This document shows, one piece after another, positions 1 to 11,095 of a stretch of DNA of 64,000 bases. Numbering within the stretch: the first letter of the stretch is position 1; every line of letters starts with the position of its first letter. The translations under genes and the position numbers were made by a program. Source of the DNA: Acanthosepion lycidas (Eukaryota > Mollusca > Cephalopoda > Sepiida > Sepiidae). The stretch lies in NCBI GenBank assembly GCA_963932145.1, contig OZ010600.1:48247377-48311376 (forward strand). The letters run 5' to 3'. Below the pieces are notes generated by a model. It had not been told where the DNA came from, did no database searches, and saw only the letters and a program-made list of their open reading frames with translations.

Positions 1-550
1 GAAGACAAAGATACGACTTCTGTTCTGTAGCCGCTCTTTAAAGGCTGTCAGATATATTATTATTTTACTATAATATATTATACAAACATGGAACCTCATC
101 GTAAAAGAGGATGGCGTTTTTGATTATGGAAGCATCTGGTCTATAACAATAAATAGGATCGGATTCATGAATCATTAGTCTAGGTTGTGTTTCGCTTGGG
201 TGGAGTTTTTAGCACAATTTACCACTCTTCCATTTTTCCGTTTATTTTTTAAAGGCTTTTCATCCCTTCCCAGTGTTGTGGGCTCTTAATATCGCATATC
301 TTCTCATGAGCCAGATTTAAACCTTTCCAGCTGGGTGCTTAAAATGCCACCGAACCAACTAGAGCATATCGGCAAAACATAGCGATGCAAAGATTGTGAT
401 TGGAAGAGAAAGAGAGGGGGAGAGATAGAGAGAGAAATAGAGAGCTAGAGAGAGGGGAAGAATCGCGCAAATCTATTCATCAACCGTAAGGTTTTTAAAA
501 GGAAATAATTTGCTACACAAAGATTGGGTTTTGCTTGGTACATTATTATT
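1..550. other. Unassigned stretch with a purine-rich patch
   Basis: No gene is recognised. Positions 240-370 (cccagtgttgtgggctctt onward) read like decayed SINE body sequence, and 400-460 is a GA-rich strand-asymmetric tract. Confidence 0.4.
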
Positions 551-569
551 ACACATGTTTAATGTGTAT

Positions 570-671
<102 letters not shown>

Positions 672-765
672 TGGAGTTAACCCCAAGAAAGACAGTAAAG
701 CCACTAAGGAACAAGGAGTTACTGGGTGTGTAAGAATTAGAAAAAAAAACATTACAAATGGGCGG

Positions 766-796
<31 letters not shown>

Positions 797-799
<3 letters not shown>

Positions 800-1194
800 T
801 ATAAATAAAATGACAATTGGAAAAAAGATCTTAGATTTTGCCGACGCGTTTCGTCTTCCGACTTTTTCAAGGCAAAAATGAAATCGAAATCTTCTTGTTG
901 TTATAGTTACATTAAAAAATCCAAATTTAAAAAGATAGACGCTTTTTTTTTTTGATCTGGGAATTTATCTATATTGTTGACATGGAAAAAAATCTCTTAC
1001 TATAAAGGTAATTTGCATTAACCAGAAAAAAAAGGCTTAGACAGAAGCGTCTATCTTTTTAAATTTGGATTTTTTTTAATGTAAGTATGACAACAAGAAC
1101 ATTTCGATTTCATTTTTGCCTTAAAAAAGTCGGAAGACGAAACGCGTCGGCAAAATCTAAGATCTTTTTTCCAATTGTCATTTTATTTATACCA
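797..1194. mobile_element. Inverted pair of PLE-type ends with hammerhead-like centres
   Basis: Positions 797-943 and 1046-1194 are near-perfect inverted copies about 148 bp long with a spacer of about 100 bp. Each arm holds the string GACGAAACGCGTC. On the plus arm, TTTTTGCC (1113-1120) and GGCAAAA (1149-1155) can form a stem I, and GTC GGAA GAC forms a stem II before GAAA. The catalytic CTGATGA is replaced by TTAAAAA (plus arm) or TTGAAAA (minus arm), so self-cleavage is unlikely. Inverted terminal copies carrying hammerheads are known for Penelope-like elements; assigning this pair to a PLE is inference. Confidence 0.7.
1112..1157 (+). ncRNA. Degenerate hammerhead-like fold, plus arm
   Basis: Stem I, a 3-bp stem II with GGAA loop, GAAA and the cleavage-site-like GTC are all visible. 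The CTGATGA box is lost, so this is a relic rather than an active ribozyme. Confidence 0.45.
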
Positions 1195-1218
1195 ATCTGT
1201 CTTGTCCACAGAATTGAT

Positions 1219-1226
1219 CTGGGAAT

Positions 1227-1303
<77 letters not shown>
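1219..1303. repeat. (TATC)n plus (TA)n compound microsatellite
   Basis: About 11 TATC units run directly into about 40 bp of TA. It lies next to a PLE-like terminus that starts at 1304. Confidence 0.95.
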
Positions 1304-1308
<5 letters not shown>

Positions 1309-1475
1309 CATGCATGTTACATTGAATGATATAGACATATTATGTCTTTCTTTTCATAATAATCCTTTCTAGTTCTCTAATTATCTTCTCGATGTTAAGT
1401 TGATATTCATCAAGGAAGGCGCCGTATTTTTTGTTAACCCTAGTACTTTCGATCTCCTACGAGATCATCCTCAGG
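1304..1475 (-). mobile_element. PLE-like 3' end with hammerhead-like hairpin
   Basis: On the minus strand, 1475-1437 reads CCCTGAGGATGATCTC, loop GTAG, GAGATCGAAAG. This is a perfect 6-bp stem followed by GAAA, as in hammerhead stem II, but CTGATGA is altered. The element then runs to a terminus (TTCAATGTAACATGCA-like, 1325-1310) that abuts the (TA)n array. No coding part is visible upstream. Confidence 0.45.
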
Positions 1476-1805
1476 GGTGAATTGCGAAGGTAAACTTAAT
1501 ATAACTCGTTGTTATGGCGTTCCTTTGTAAACACGCATAAACATGCTCTGTTATAATTATTTTAAAATTAACCGTTGTAACCACGATATTTTTTTTTAGT
1601 AAACAACCATCCACAATGTAAGGGAAAGGGACATAATCATAGATGCTAAAAACGCAACATGACGTTACATGTTCACCATCTGTACTTATCATCGCTGGCT
1701 TAACAACAACTATGGCGCCCTCTTTGGTGAATTTAAACCTAACATCAAGAACATAGAGAACGAGAAAGAATTATTATAAAAATAAATAGACATAATATGT
1801 ATCTA

Positions 1806-1824
1806 TTATTCAATGAACCATTGA

Positions 1825-1899
<75 letters not shown>
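1806..1899. repeat. Terminus motif plus (TA)n array
   Basis: TTCAATGAACCATTGATGAA leads directly into about 70 bp of TA. It resembles the other PLE termini that abut TA arrays in this window. Confidence 0.7.
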
Positions 1900-1901
<2 letters not shown>

Positions 1902-2024
1902 AGGTAAGATGAGAACGAATGGAGTACAATTCCAATTTTTGTAACATTTAATGTAAAAAGTAGAGCAATATTATTTTTTTTAGGATATTACATTGAACAC
2001 ATGTCAAAATCGCTGCACAATTGT

Positions 2025-2060
2025 GGTCGTGTTTCGATTAGTATCAATGCATCTCATCAG
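2025..2060 (-). ncRNA. Hammerhead-like ribozyme with intact CTGATGA and GAAA
   Basis: The minus strand reads CTGATGAG, a stem II closed by GAT/ATC, then CGAAACACGACC. The two invariant core boxes are intact. The expected GTC cleavage triplet is GAC, which should block or greatly weaken cleavage. CAATT upstream can pair with AATTG downstream as a distal stem I with an internal loop. The flanking repeat runs from about 2060 down to the (TA)n at 1899, the arrangement seen at PLE 3' ends. Confidence 0.5.
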
Positions 2061-2099
2061 GCGATTGAAATTGCTGGCGGGTGAATGATTTATTTAGAT

Positions 2100-3190
2100 T
2101 TAAAAGCAAAATACAGTGAGTTTTTACGAAAAAGGGGGTTATAAGGTTTGTGGCCTTTACTCAGATCAATCAATCGAATATACCTACGTTAAATTTAAAC
2201 TAAACAAAGAAGCAAAAATTTATTTTTCATAAATGGATAATGACCTATAGATTGGCAGTCAAGGTCAGCACAGTCGTTAAACAGAAGCAGATGTTAATGG
2301 ATACATATTATACACATTAGACAATGTCATTTTCTAAGGAAAAATAAGGTGAAGTGGCAATTTAACCAAATGCTAAACAAACTATATGCTTTGTGAGTTT
2401 CCTACATAATTTTTTTTAATAATTGATAAATAAATAGCTTCTTTAAGAAACCAGTTAATAATTTTAACGTATAGAATTATTGGTAAATTAATATGCAACT
2501 GTTGACTAAAGTTTCTTTAATAACAATAAACAATCACCAATGACTGCAAAATGTCAAAATTACCGAACAAATACCAATACACCCGTACAAGATGTTGCTA
2601 ATACTACCAGGAGATTAATACAAAATTATTTTAAATATAAATTAATCTTACAAATAAAAAGATAAGGGATATATGGTGCAACAGAGTTCAATTAAAATGT
2701 AAGAAACAGCATTGTCAAATTCCAAGTTTAACTGAATTGTAAGATAAATGGTAGACTGTATTTACAATTTACTGTTAACTTGGATCTTTGGTTTAATAAG
2801 ATATTCTTATCAAACAACCTGATAATTTTTAATTTTGCATGTAAACACAGAAAACAATTTTCATATAAGAATTTATATGTCCTCACCATTTTCAAAATTT
2901 TACATTACATATATGTCTGTGTGTGTGTTTGTGTGTGTATATCTATAATTAATTGTATATATATACATATACGTCAGAATTTCTATGATGAGGAGTTATT
3001 AATTTCTTGAGTTATTAATTTCTTTATTTATGTTCGAACTAAAATTCAAGTTCGCGAATTTGGTGGCGTAGTAAATTGGAGTTCAATCCTTGGACCGGGT
3101 AGTTCAGACTAAGAATCAATTAAAACAGGACTAACAATAACTGAGCAAAATTAAATAAATAAAGTAAATTCACACGGACAGAGGAACGGG
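2100..3190. other. AT-rich DNA without recognised gene
   Basis: I see no coding similarity. A short (TG)n patch lies at 2918-2940. Nothing else can be supported. Confidence 0.5.
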
Positions 3191-3191
3191 A

Positions 3192-3194
<3 letters not shown>

Positions 3195-3250
<56 letters not shown>
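3195..3250. repeat. (TA)n microsatellite
   Basis: About 56 bp of pure TA. Confidence 0.95.
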
Positions 3251-3253
<3 letters not shown>

Positions 3254-3433
3254 GAAACTAATTTCTGCATTTTAGCTAAAGTAAAAATTAATTCAATCAT
3301 TTAACCTAAACCGCATTTCGTCTTGCTAGTGTTAATTTGTGTGTGTGCGTGCGCGTGTATTGACTGAATGCATATATTTACACCACTTAATGATTACTCT
3401 TACATTCAAATAATAACCATTATCTTTTATATA

Positions 3434-3489
3434 ATTTTATGTCATATGTCATTTTGACGTCACATTTTATGTCATATGTCATTTTGACG
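3434..3489. repeat. 30-bp unit repeated twice in tandem
   Basis: ATTTTATGTCATATGTCATT followed by TTGACG occurs from 3434 and again from 3464, almost identical. Confidence 0.85.
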
Positions 3490-3689
3490 GCAGTGATTTC
3501 CATCTGCTCGTATATTTCTCTTTAAATAATATTTTGTCATAAGCTTCATCATCAAAATAAATTTTTATGCTTTAATTATCGTTAAAAAGTACTGCATAAG
3601 ATTTTTCAGGAAGCAAAGATGCCAGAAGTTCAAGCAAATATCGTTCGAGAACATGAAGGTAACAGGGAAGAGAGAACAATAACAGGTTA

Positions 3690-4760
3690 GCGGATATCAG
3701 AGATTTTTATCACGCAACTGGGGGCTTTTTAGATTGGTTCAATTCTGGACAACAGAGTAAAAGAATTATTTGTCATGAATATGACGACAAAATACATCCG
3801 GCAGCAAGGACTCTGATCGGGAGGATTTGAGGAGCATAGTACCATCTTGTTGTAGTACCCAGGTCCACCCTGACCGGGGTGGTAGTACCTGTTAGGGTCC
3901 AAGTATGGGCAAATAGTTACCCGCCCGCAAACAGGAGTCAAAACAGTACAAAAGTATAAAGAATAGATTTTTTATAGTAAGAATACCAGCAATATATTTT
4001 TGAAAAAAAATTACCAGCAATATATTTTTGAAAAGAAAAACAGTAATATATTTTTGAAAAAAATATTACGAGCTATATATTATTGAAAAAATATTACTGG
4101 CTATATATTATTGAAAAAATATTACTGGCTATATATTATTGAAAAAATATTTTCAGCGATGCATTTTTGAAAACTAACGTAAAACGCAAGAAAAAAATAT
4201 TACCAGGAATACAGTTTCGAAAAAATGAAAGAAAAAAAAAAAAAAACGAAAAAAAAAAATATATTAACAGCAATAAATTTAAAAAAAGAAATGAAAAAAA
4301 CGAAAAAGAAAGAAAAAATTTACCAGCGATACATTAAAAAAAAAAAAAAAGAAAGAAAGAAAAATATTACCAGCAATAATTTTTTTTAAAAAAAGAAAAA
4401 AAAAAACGAAAGAAAAAATTTCCCAGCAATACATTTAAAAAAAATTACAAGCAATATAATATTGAAAAAAAATATTTGACCAACAACAGATTTTTTTTTA
4501 GAAAAGAATTTCCATCAATAGGTTTTTGAAAAGAAATTTTTTTTACCAAACCAAAAAATATATTACAAGCAATACATTATTGAAAAAAAAAAAAATTACT
4601 AACGATACATTTTTGAAAAAAAAAAAACAAAAAAAAACGAAAAACAAAGAGAATATATTACCAGCAATACATTTAAAAAAATAGAAGGAAAAAAAAAGGA
4701 AGAATAGAATTATGAATATGGAAGTAACCACCATAGAAAAAACCAAAAAAAAAAAAACTA
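3690..4760 (+). mobile_element. SINE (family V) with expanded tandem A-rich tail
   Basis: The body at about 3785-3915 shares two blocks with the elements at 24.3, 42.3 and 56.8 kb: a CATCCGGCAGCAAGG segment, then CAGGTCCACCCTG with GGTGGTA and TGTTAGGGTCC. Downstream, about 20 degenerate copies of ACCAGCAATACATTTTTGAAAA extend over nearly 800 bp, far longer than in the other three copies. The tRNA-like head is not clear in this copy. Confidence 0.65.
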
Positions 4761-4856
4761 CTTAAAACAATGTAACAAAATACCTTAAAGACCAGGTGAT
4801 CATATATCGAATTCACAAAGATTGTCAATATTGGAGCTTTGAAGAATATTTTAAAG

Positions 4857-5757
4857 CATTGTTTCTCAACCGCCTTGCCGCGGCACACTCGTGTGCCGCG
4901 TGATCCTTTTAAGTGTGCCGCGAGAGCGTCACGGCATATATATATATATATATGTGTGCGTGTGTGGAAATAGTAATAGTACAGTGTTAGTATTTGAATA
5001 AATGAATAAATATTAAACTTTTTTTTTTATCCCCCATTAGCTAAAAAGGCTTAATCTGTTTTATTGCAATTTTTACTTCTTATTTATATTTATACGAATT
5101 TGACTTCTCAAGCTTAAATAGCATCAAAAATAAGATGCGAGGAAACCTACACACAACTGAAGAAGAAATGACAGTCTGCTTATTGCAGAGACGGATATGC
5201 AATGTGATAGATCCTGATCTGGCATCTTGTCTACAGTTACTTTCTCATAGATGTGATGTGGCTTCCCACTTTCTTTTCTACAAATATTTTCATGGCATCT
5301 GCTCTGACGAGCTATTTTCACTTGTACCCCGGCTGCATGAATTTAAGCGTGCTACTAGGTTGGCATCTAGGTCCCACCCTTTCAATTTCGAAACAGTTAA
5401 ATGTAACCGCCTCTTTTACTACAACAGCTTCTTCTCTCGCACTTCCCGACAGTGGAACTCCTTCCTCTTACTTGCTTACTTGATAGATATTATCTTCAAA
5501 TATTCAAATGTAATGTCAATCGACATCATCTAATGCAAATATTAAAGAAATAGAGAAAAAAGACCACTAAGCTGCACAACTAGTTGAATAGAAGCATTGA
5601 AATAAAGCAAGTTCATAATTGTGTGCGTATTTTTAAAAAAATCTATGGTTTTATTTCATAACATTTAAATGTATACCTTTAAAAAAATTGCTAAGTGTGC
5701 CGTGATATTTTCATTTGCTCCTAGGTGTGCCGTTGCTTAAAAACGTTGAGAAACACT
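4857..5757. mobile_element. hAT-like non-autonomous DNA transposon, interrupted
   Basis: The left end (TTGTTTCTCAACC then CGGCACACTCGTGTGCCGCG) and right end (GTGTGCCG then GTTGAGAAACACTG) are inverted copies, giving terminal repeats of the CAGTGTTTCTCAAC type. Subterminal GTGTGCCG palindromes are repeated at both ends. I see no transposase. A LINE fragment lies at 5120-5545. Assignment to hAT rests on the terminal motif and is tentative; no matching target duplication was found. Confidence 0.5.
5120..5545 (+). pseudogene. LINE-A fragment, C-terminal end of the reverse transcriptase ORF
   Basis: The plus strand encodes RRICNVIDPDLASCLQLLSH, then FYKYFHGICSDELFSLVPRL and later RTSRQWNSF. This is the C-terminal tail of a CR1/Jockey-like LINE polyprotein, downstream of the reverse transcriptase. 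The same tail recurs at 30.3, 33.8, 34.7, 42.7, 45.5 and 49.7 kb, so it marks one family. The copy is 5'-truncated, has no catalytic motif, and sits inside the hAT-like element. Confidence 0.8.
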
Positions 5758-5759
5758 GG

Positions 5760-6745
5760 TGTAAACTTTTTTAATCCATTCCCCAAAACGCTTTTATTCC
5801 TTTCCCTAAAATCTGGATCACCCATGTTGCTGATTAACCAGATTACAAAAATCGATCCAGATATCCTGTCAAATTCGTAATGAAATTAAGTCCAATTTTC
5901 TTTTAAACAATGATGAACAATATTTCATAGTAAATATACTCATAATGCCTTTCTCATGCTAAAACACAAAATATTCAAACTTCCTTTTAAGCAATAACGA
6001 ACGATCCCTCTTAATGGATAAAATGCCTTTCGGAGACTAAGGCACAAAATATTTAGATATTTTCTTTTAAACAATAAAGAAACAAAATTATTAGAGGTTA
6101 TACTCAAAATGTTTTTTGTTTTGCGATGGATTAAATAGCAGGTGGAACAAGCGGATGACGATTACAAAAGATCTCAACGATTGAATCAGCGGTTGAAGAG
6201 GGCTACGCAACACGGACATGCTATAGAAGGCGCCCCTCAAATTAAAACAACGGCAGCCTGTTGCAGTTTCATAACTGGATTCTGCATGTCTCATTCCATA
6301 TGTACTACAGAGGAAGATCATGAAATCAAGTGTGTGGGTCACTTCCTGGCAAGTTGAGGTCCATCTTAAACAAATTCACGAGCATCGACACTTGAAATCT
6401 TTGATTTTGTTTGACCTCTGATCAAATCTAGCAAAACGTCGATAGGGAATAGATGACGGGAGCAGGTTTTGGTGAAATTGGAAGCTTCTAGTCCTGAACC
6501 TTGACGTTGGCGGTGAATTTAGCCACCAACGCCATCATAAAGGGAGAGATCAGCAAAAAAGAAATTAAAATTCTTGGATACGAGATAAAGCTGACGACGA
6601 TTATGACGAAACAGCAAAGCCGTCTGGTATGTCTTGCCTTGCAAACAGCCTAGGAGAATGAAAACCAGGAATTAAAAGCCCTTCAATATGTACATATCTT
6701 TTAAATTAACCAATTCTACTTATGAACTATCCATCAGTATAAAAT
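5760..6745. other. Unassigned stretch
   Basis: No recognised gene. Two short imperfect repeats of TTTTAAACAATAAAGAA type occur at 5890-6090. The open frame at 6142-6357 has no recognisable domain and I do not call it a gene. Confidence 0.4.
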
Positions 6746-6748
6746 TTT

Positions 6749-8010
6749 AAAGAATAAAGTATTGCTAATGCTTTTCCTATAGCAAATGTCGCAAATGATT
6801 TCATTATAGAAATGCATTGAAACTTTGAAAGAGAGTAAGCTATTGTTAATGATCAAATATTAATTCAAGCGTTATCATTTGACTAGCTATATTTTAAATA
6901 TGGTATATTACAAATATGGTTATAAGGACTTTACAGTTCAAACTGTAAAATTTCCAATAATATTGTGCTATTTCAATTATTAAAATGTGTTATCATAGGT
7001 TAAATAGCAGGGTAGACTGAGTTCTTTAGTCTTGGTGGCAACCAGTTTAAGAGAAGGAAAACTCTGAATTCTAAACGGTTAAAAACTAACGAGAAACAAT
7101 TTCACTATTTTTCATAAGAAATGGTAGTTTGAAGATTTAAAAAAATAGCTTACCCCAAAGCAGGGCAATGAAGTCACTACAGCGCAATGTTTTACTGAAT
7201 GTAAGTGTTATGGTCCAAGGTTAGGACCGTGGAAGAACAACACAAGAGTAGAAATAACAAAGAATATATTACACGAAAAATAATACAAGAAGTGGAAGGT
7301 GTTAGTATGACTGTCAGACTGGTATGAAGTGAACTACTATCAGCTCGACTCGATTCAATACCGATATTTAACAGTCCCCCCCCCACGAGGAATGTATGTG
7401 GCACAAGGCCGAGTTTAATGTGGGTTTCTCCGAGCTCGTAGGCTCGGGCAAAAATAGAGCCTTTGAAGCGGCCTAGACGGGTTCAGGTCCTGTCTACCTC
7501 TCCGGACGAAACTTAGACCTTCGGCAAAGCTTCGTCCGGGTTCCTCTCTGCCAAAGCAGAGAGTTGACTCAATTCAATTCCGTCCGACTCTCTTGAGAGG
7601 CGTAGTATATATATCGTTAGGAAGAGTTCATTCTGTCGATCTAGGTAAAGACCCATGACAGTAAGAAAATCTGAAAAATAAATATTATTGAGGAGAGAGA
7701 GGCCAATAAGAGAATAGGAATTAAGAAGACAGTTGATGGCGATTGACCTTGTATTTAAATTTAGTTCAAAGTTCACTGGAAAGCAAGAAGTCGGAAGTTT
7801 GTCAACACGACGATAATTACAGGCAATCTTTTATGATGGACATTGGCAGTGAATTAATTTATAATGATTATTTACTAGGCTGAGACATTTTTCTCTTTTG
7901 AGCACACAGTGTGTATAAAGGTTTTATCAAAGTGTCTCTGTGGCCATTGAGACCAAAGATAAAAATCACATTCTTGTGTCAGATTTGTTTGGAAGCCCAT
8001 ATCTTCTCGA
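6749..8010 (+). mobile_element. Dispersed repeat R1, copy A, split by a solo LTR
   Basis: Positions 6749-7205 plus 7661-8010 align almost continuously with 16030-16905 (copy B), and partly with the inverted copy C at 14798-15075. The block includes GCAGGGTAGACTGAGTTC and a LINE-A-like 3' tail in antisense. No ORF is conserved. Copy B lacks the 455-bp insertion and shows the original target. Confidence 0.8.
7206..7660 (-). mobile_element. Solo LTR of an LTR retrotransposon, with target duplication
   Basis: The 455-bp insert starts TGTCATGGGTC and ends GGACCATAACA on the minus strand, giving TG...CA ends with short inverted repeats. It is flanked by GTAAG at 7201-7205 and GTAAG at 7661-7665, an exact 5-bp target duplication, and the unfilled site is visible near 16488. 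The GC-rich middle (GAGCCTACGAGCTCGG, CTTGTGCCACAT, then a G run) matches the larger LTR at 57.3 kb. There is no internal coding region, so it is a solo LTR formed by recombination between two LTRs. Five-base duplications fit the Gypsy and Pao groups; the exact clade is not shown. Confidence 0.85.
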
Positions 8011-8950
8011 AAGTCCATATCTGTCAAGTTTTAATTTTTGTAAACAACATTTAAAGTAATTTCTAAGAAATCAATGGATTTAGTTTCAGATCTGATAGTA
8101 TTCCTTACGCTAAACGTTATTTTACTGGATACACAGACGGCCTGTTTTTTAAACACTATGAAGAGTAATTGAACTTTACTGGGTAGTGAAAAGTACTAAA
8201 GTACGCCGGTAGGGGATAGTTTCCTCTAGAAAGGGGAACGCGGGCTCAAAATCTGCGAAAGAGCATATCTTCATTATTAAGTCACTCGAATGCGCAAGCC
8301 GGTAATTAACAAAAACAAAACAAAACAAAAAAACGAAACAAAACAAAAAAAGCGTCATTTCAAACATGTGCATTCAGTAGCCAGTTATTTATTTTAGTTG
8401 TTGCTGTTGCAGAAAGTCCTCAAGTGATGTTGTTTTTTTATTTGGTACAATTCCTTGGTTGGGATTCTGTAGCATCAATCCACGAGATTTTATGAAAGAT
8501 AAGACCTACAGTTTTCATTCTCTCGAAGATATTTTTAATCATTGATCTAAGAAAAGAAAGTTGCATACAGTTTGCGTTTTAGATATTTTTGATTGTGTTT
8601 CGGCGTCACGTATGATATCCAGAGGAATATCTCAATCTGACGAGGCTATTTGAGAACATGATTGGAGCACTTAGATTAATGTTTTGATTGTGTAGAAACA
8701 TGCGGTATTGGGCGAAACTACTCCTCCCGCCGCCTATTCTATATTCAATTTTCTTATCTCCTATGCCAGTAGTAAATTTTGTCTTAATTTTTACATTTTT
8801 CTCACATCTTTATAATTTTTGTCTTCTATTTTTCCGAACTCTTTTGTAATTTATTTTTAGGGTAAAATACTTTTCGATCGTCTGCTTTACGGTATCTTCT
8901 TTTCTCATCATTGCTATGCCCACTTTGTTTTTTTTATTATATTATTATAT
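8011..8950. other. Unassigned stretch with (AAAAC)n
   Basis: 8300-8350 is an AAAAC-rich run. 8195-8300 resembles a worn tRNA-derived SINE in antisense, but the promoter boxes are too poor to call. The rest is AT-rich without recognised coding. Confidence 0.4.
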
Positions 8951-8967
8951 ACTTTTGAATCCTTAAG

Positions 8968-9329
8968 ATATCTATCTATCTATCTATCTACAGAAGCACT
9001 AGTAATAAAAAAGAAAAATCCAATACTCAATAACATTAACTATGAACACGGCCACAACGTGGTGACCGTGTTTGGAAAATAGAACATTCCTATAACATAC
9101 ATCAAAAAAACACACATTCAGTTAAAATAAAAAAAATAAAATTCGTCATTGATAATGGTGAAAGTGCCCGGATATACAGAACTTTTGGACAGTTTTTACA
9201 CACTTTGTCACCAGAAAAGAAAACACTTGTACAAAAACAAGAAAAATTAAATAAAAAAAAACTTAACCGCAGTAACTTGTCACTCATCTTTAACGAAACT
9301 TGTGTAAAAGAGGGGTTCCTGCCTAAATA

Positions 9330-9330
<1 letters not shown>
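8968..9330 (+). pseudogene. PLE fragment: GIY-YIG domain C-terminus and 3' end (family P2)
   Basis: The frame at 8991-9072 reads EALVIKKKNPILNNINYEHG, the C-terminal end of a PLE GIY-YIG endonuclease (an EAL.IK...P.LN pattern). A decayed hammerhead-like block follows at 9149-9185 (TTGATAATGG...CCCGGA). The 3' UTR then runs to the (TA)n at 9333. The same layout recurs at 13.1-13.6 kb and, inverted, at 42.8-43.2 kb. Confidence 0.65.

Positions 9331-9332
<2 letters not shown>

Positions 9333-9404
<72 letters not shown>
9333..9404. repeat. (TA)n microsatellite at a PLE 3' end
   Basis: About 72 bp of TA, directly after the P2 element terminus. Confidence 0.95.
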
Positions 9405-9406
<2 letters not shown>

Positions 9407-9492
9407 AGAGAACCACAAACGTTTTTGGTTGTAATGTGGATTTTTTTGTAAATATATATTATACTTCGAAAGCATAATATATATTAAAAAAT

Positions 9493-9532
<40 letters not shown>

Positions 9533-9760
9533 AATAGATTATAGTTGTTCCAACGAGAGAAAAGTGTATATATTAAAAGGAAGAGAGAAACCGCAAATGT
9601 TTTTAGTTGTAATGTGGATTTAAAAAAAAATATATATTATGTTTTGAAAGCATAACTTATATTAAAAAAAAATCCAAGTTACTGCCAGAAACGTTTGTGG
9701 TTTCTCTCTTCCTTTTTTTATATACACTTTTCTTTCGTTGGAACAACTATAACCTCTTCC
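9405..9760. repeat. Foldback elements around (TA)n
   Basis: 9531-9600 (GGAATAGATTATAGTTGTTC, then GGAAGAGAGAAACCGCAAA) is the inverted copy of 9685-9760. An inner palindrome surrounds GAAAGCATAA. 9405-9495 is a further partial copy with the same GTTGTAATGTGGATTT core. The transcript would form a long hairpin. No ORF is present and the family is unknown. Confidence 0.75.

Positions 9761-9842
<82 letters not shown>
9761..9842. repeat. (TA)n microsatellite
   Basis: About 80 bp of TA with one interruption, joined to the foldback element. Confidence 0.95.
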
Positions 9843-9846
<4 letters not shown>

Positions 9847-9939
9847 GGACAATGATATCAACACCCAGCCATGGCCTAACGATTACTGTTAAGCATGAAA
9901 CAGACTGTCACTGATGGGTATTAAATTTAATGTCCACTT

Positions 9940-10003
9940 TACACACGCACGCACACGCACGCACACAAACACACGCACACATACACACACATACACACAT
10001 ATA
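9940..10003. repeat. (CA)n-type imperfect microsatellite
   Basis: ACGCACGCAC and ACACACAT units make up about 60 bp. Confidence 0.9.
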
Positions 10004-10129
10004 TATTTGTCAAAAATTCAATTTAAATTATGCTATATTTATGAGTTAAAGTGCTGAATACCAGGAATAGAGGTATGTAACTATAGACAAAAGTAGACAC
10101 AATGAGGTAAATACTCAGCGATGACACAG

Positions 10130-10132
<3 letters not shown>

Positions 10133-10199
<67 letters not shown>
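10133..10199. repeat. (TA)n microsatellite
   Basis: About 66 bp of TA. At 10238-10262 a 25-bp remnant of the Helentron 5' end (minus strand, TATCTCTATCTATAAAAGGC) follows. Confidence 0.9.
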
Positions 10200-10202
<3 letters not shown>

Positions 10203-10287
10203 TAATGAATATCAAATGCTTAAAATCCCATACGTAAAATCCTGCCTTTTATAGATAGAGATAGATATATAAAATATAATCTGTAAA

Positions 10288-10890
10288 AGAGTATCCATAA
10301 AATCTCTTTACAATTGAAAAAAATATTACAAAGGAAATTAATGAGATATTTTAATCAGATTTGTTCTATGCACTCTGTAGTTATCAAAGTTTTTAATGAC
10401 ATTTGAATTTAAGTATTTCAAGTTTCTGTTGATGAAAGCGGTATTGTTAAATCACTCTTAAAAATGGTCACAACCACAAGAAAAGGCACAATGGTTTATT
10501 GAAACAAAATCGGATAGACAGACTCAGCGAAACTCTAGAACTAAGTATAGAAGAGATCCATCGTTACGTCCGTCAATTCGTGCTTGACACAAGGGATTTA
10601 TGGAGACAGGGACATTGTTGGATAAAGGGAGGAGTGGACGATCAAAAACATCTGGAGAAAACATCGATCGTGTAAGACAAGGCTTTCAGCGTTCTCGTAC
10701 AGAGTCCTATGGGGTTATGCTAAAGATATCGCGTATCGATATGGGACATCCCTGATCTAAAGCAAAAGATCATTGATGACATTGCCACTATTGATGAGGC
10801 TATGCTCCAGCGAACATGGCAAGAAATCGAGTAACGTCTTAATGTGCTTCGTGCAACTAATGGTGCCCATATAGAGGTGGATTAAATTAG
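10288..10890 (+). pseudogene. Tc1/mariner-type transposase, internally deleted (family T1)
   Basis: The order is an N-terminal block at 10485-10555 (WFIETKSD-like and RNSRTKYRR-like, frameshifted), a helix-turn-helix hinge (GRSGRSKTSGENIDRVRQGF, 10628-10689), and a C-terminal tail near 10745-10860 (DIPDLKQKIIDDIATIDEAM). The central DDE catalytic part is missing. The left end matches the terminal repeat of the element at 11096 (GTATCCATAAAATCTCTTTAC); no right end is visible. It encodes no active enzyme. Confidence 0.7.
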
Positions 10891-11095
10891 TTCAATTTAA
10901 GAGTTTGAAAGGAAAAAAAGAATTGTCAGTGGTTAGGAAGTAATACAAGCGTTGTTGAAAAATAGAATTATATATTTAAAATAATGTATTGCTAATTTTT
11001 TCACTAAACCAAAGCATTGTAAATAATTTTACTATATAAATGCATTAAAAATGAGAAAGAGTTTGTAAGTAGGGAGAATAAAAATATTTAATATA

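Noticed and set aside
7370..7385. G run (minus strand) read as a polypurine tract before a 168-bp LTR
   Set aside because: The flanking GTAAG duplications place the borders at 7206 and 7660, so the G run is inside the LTR.
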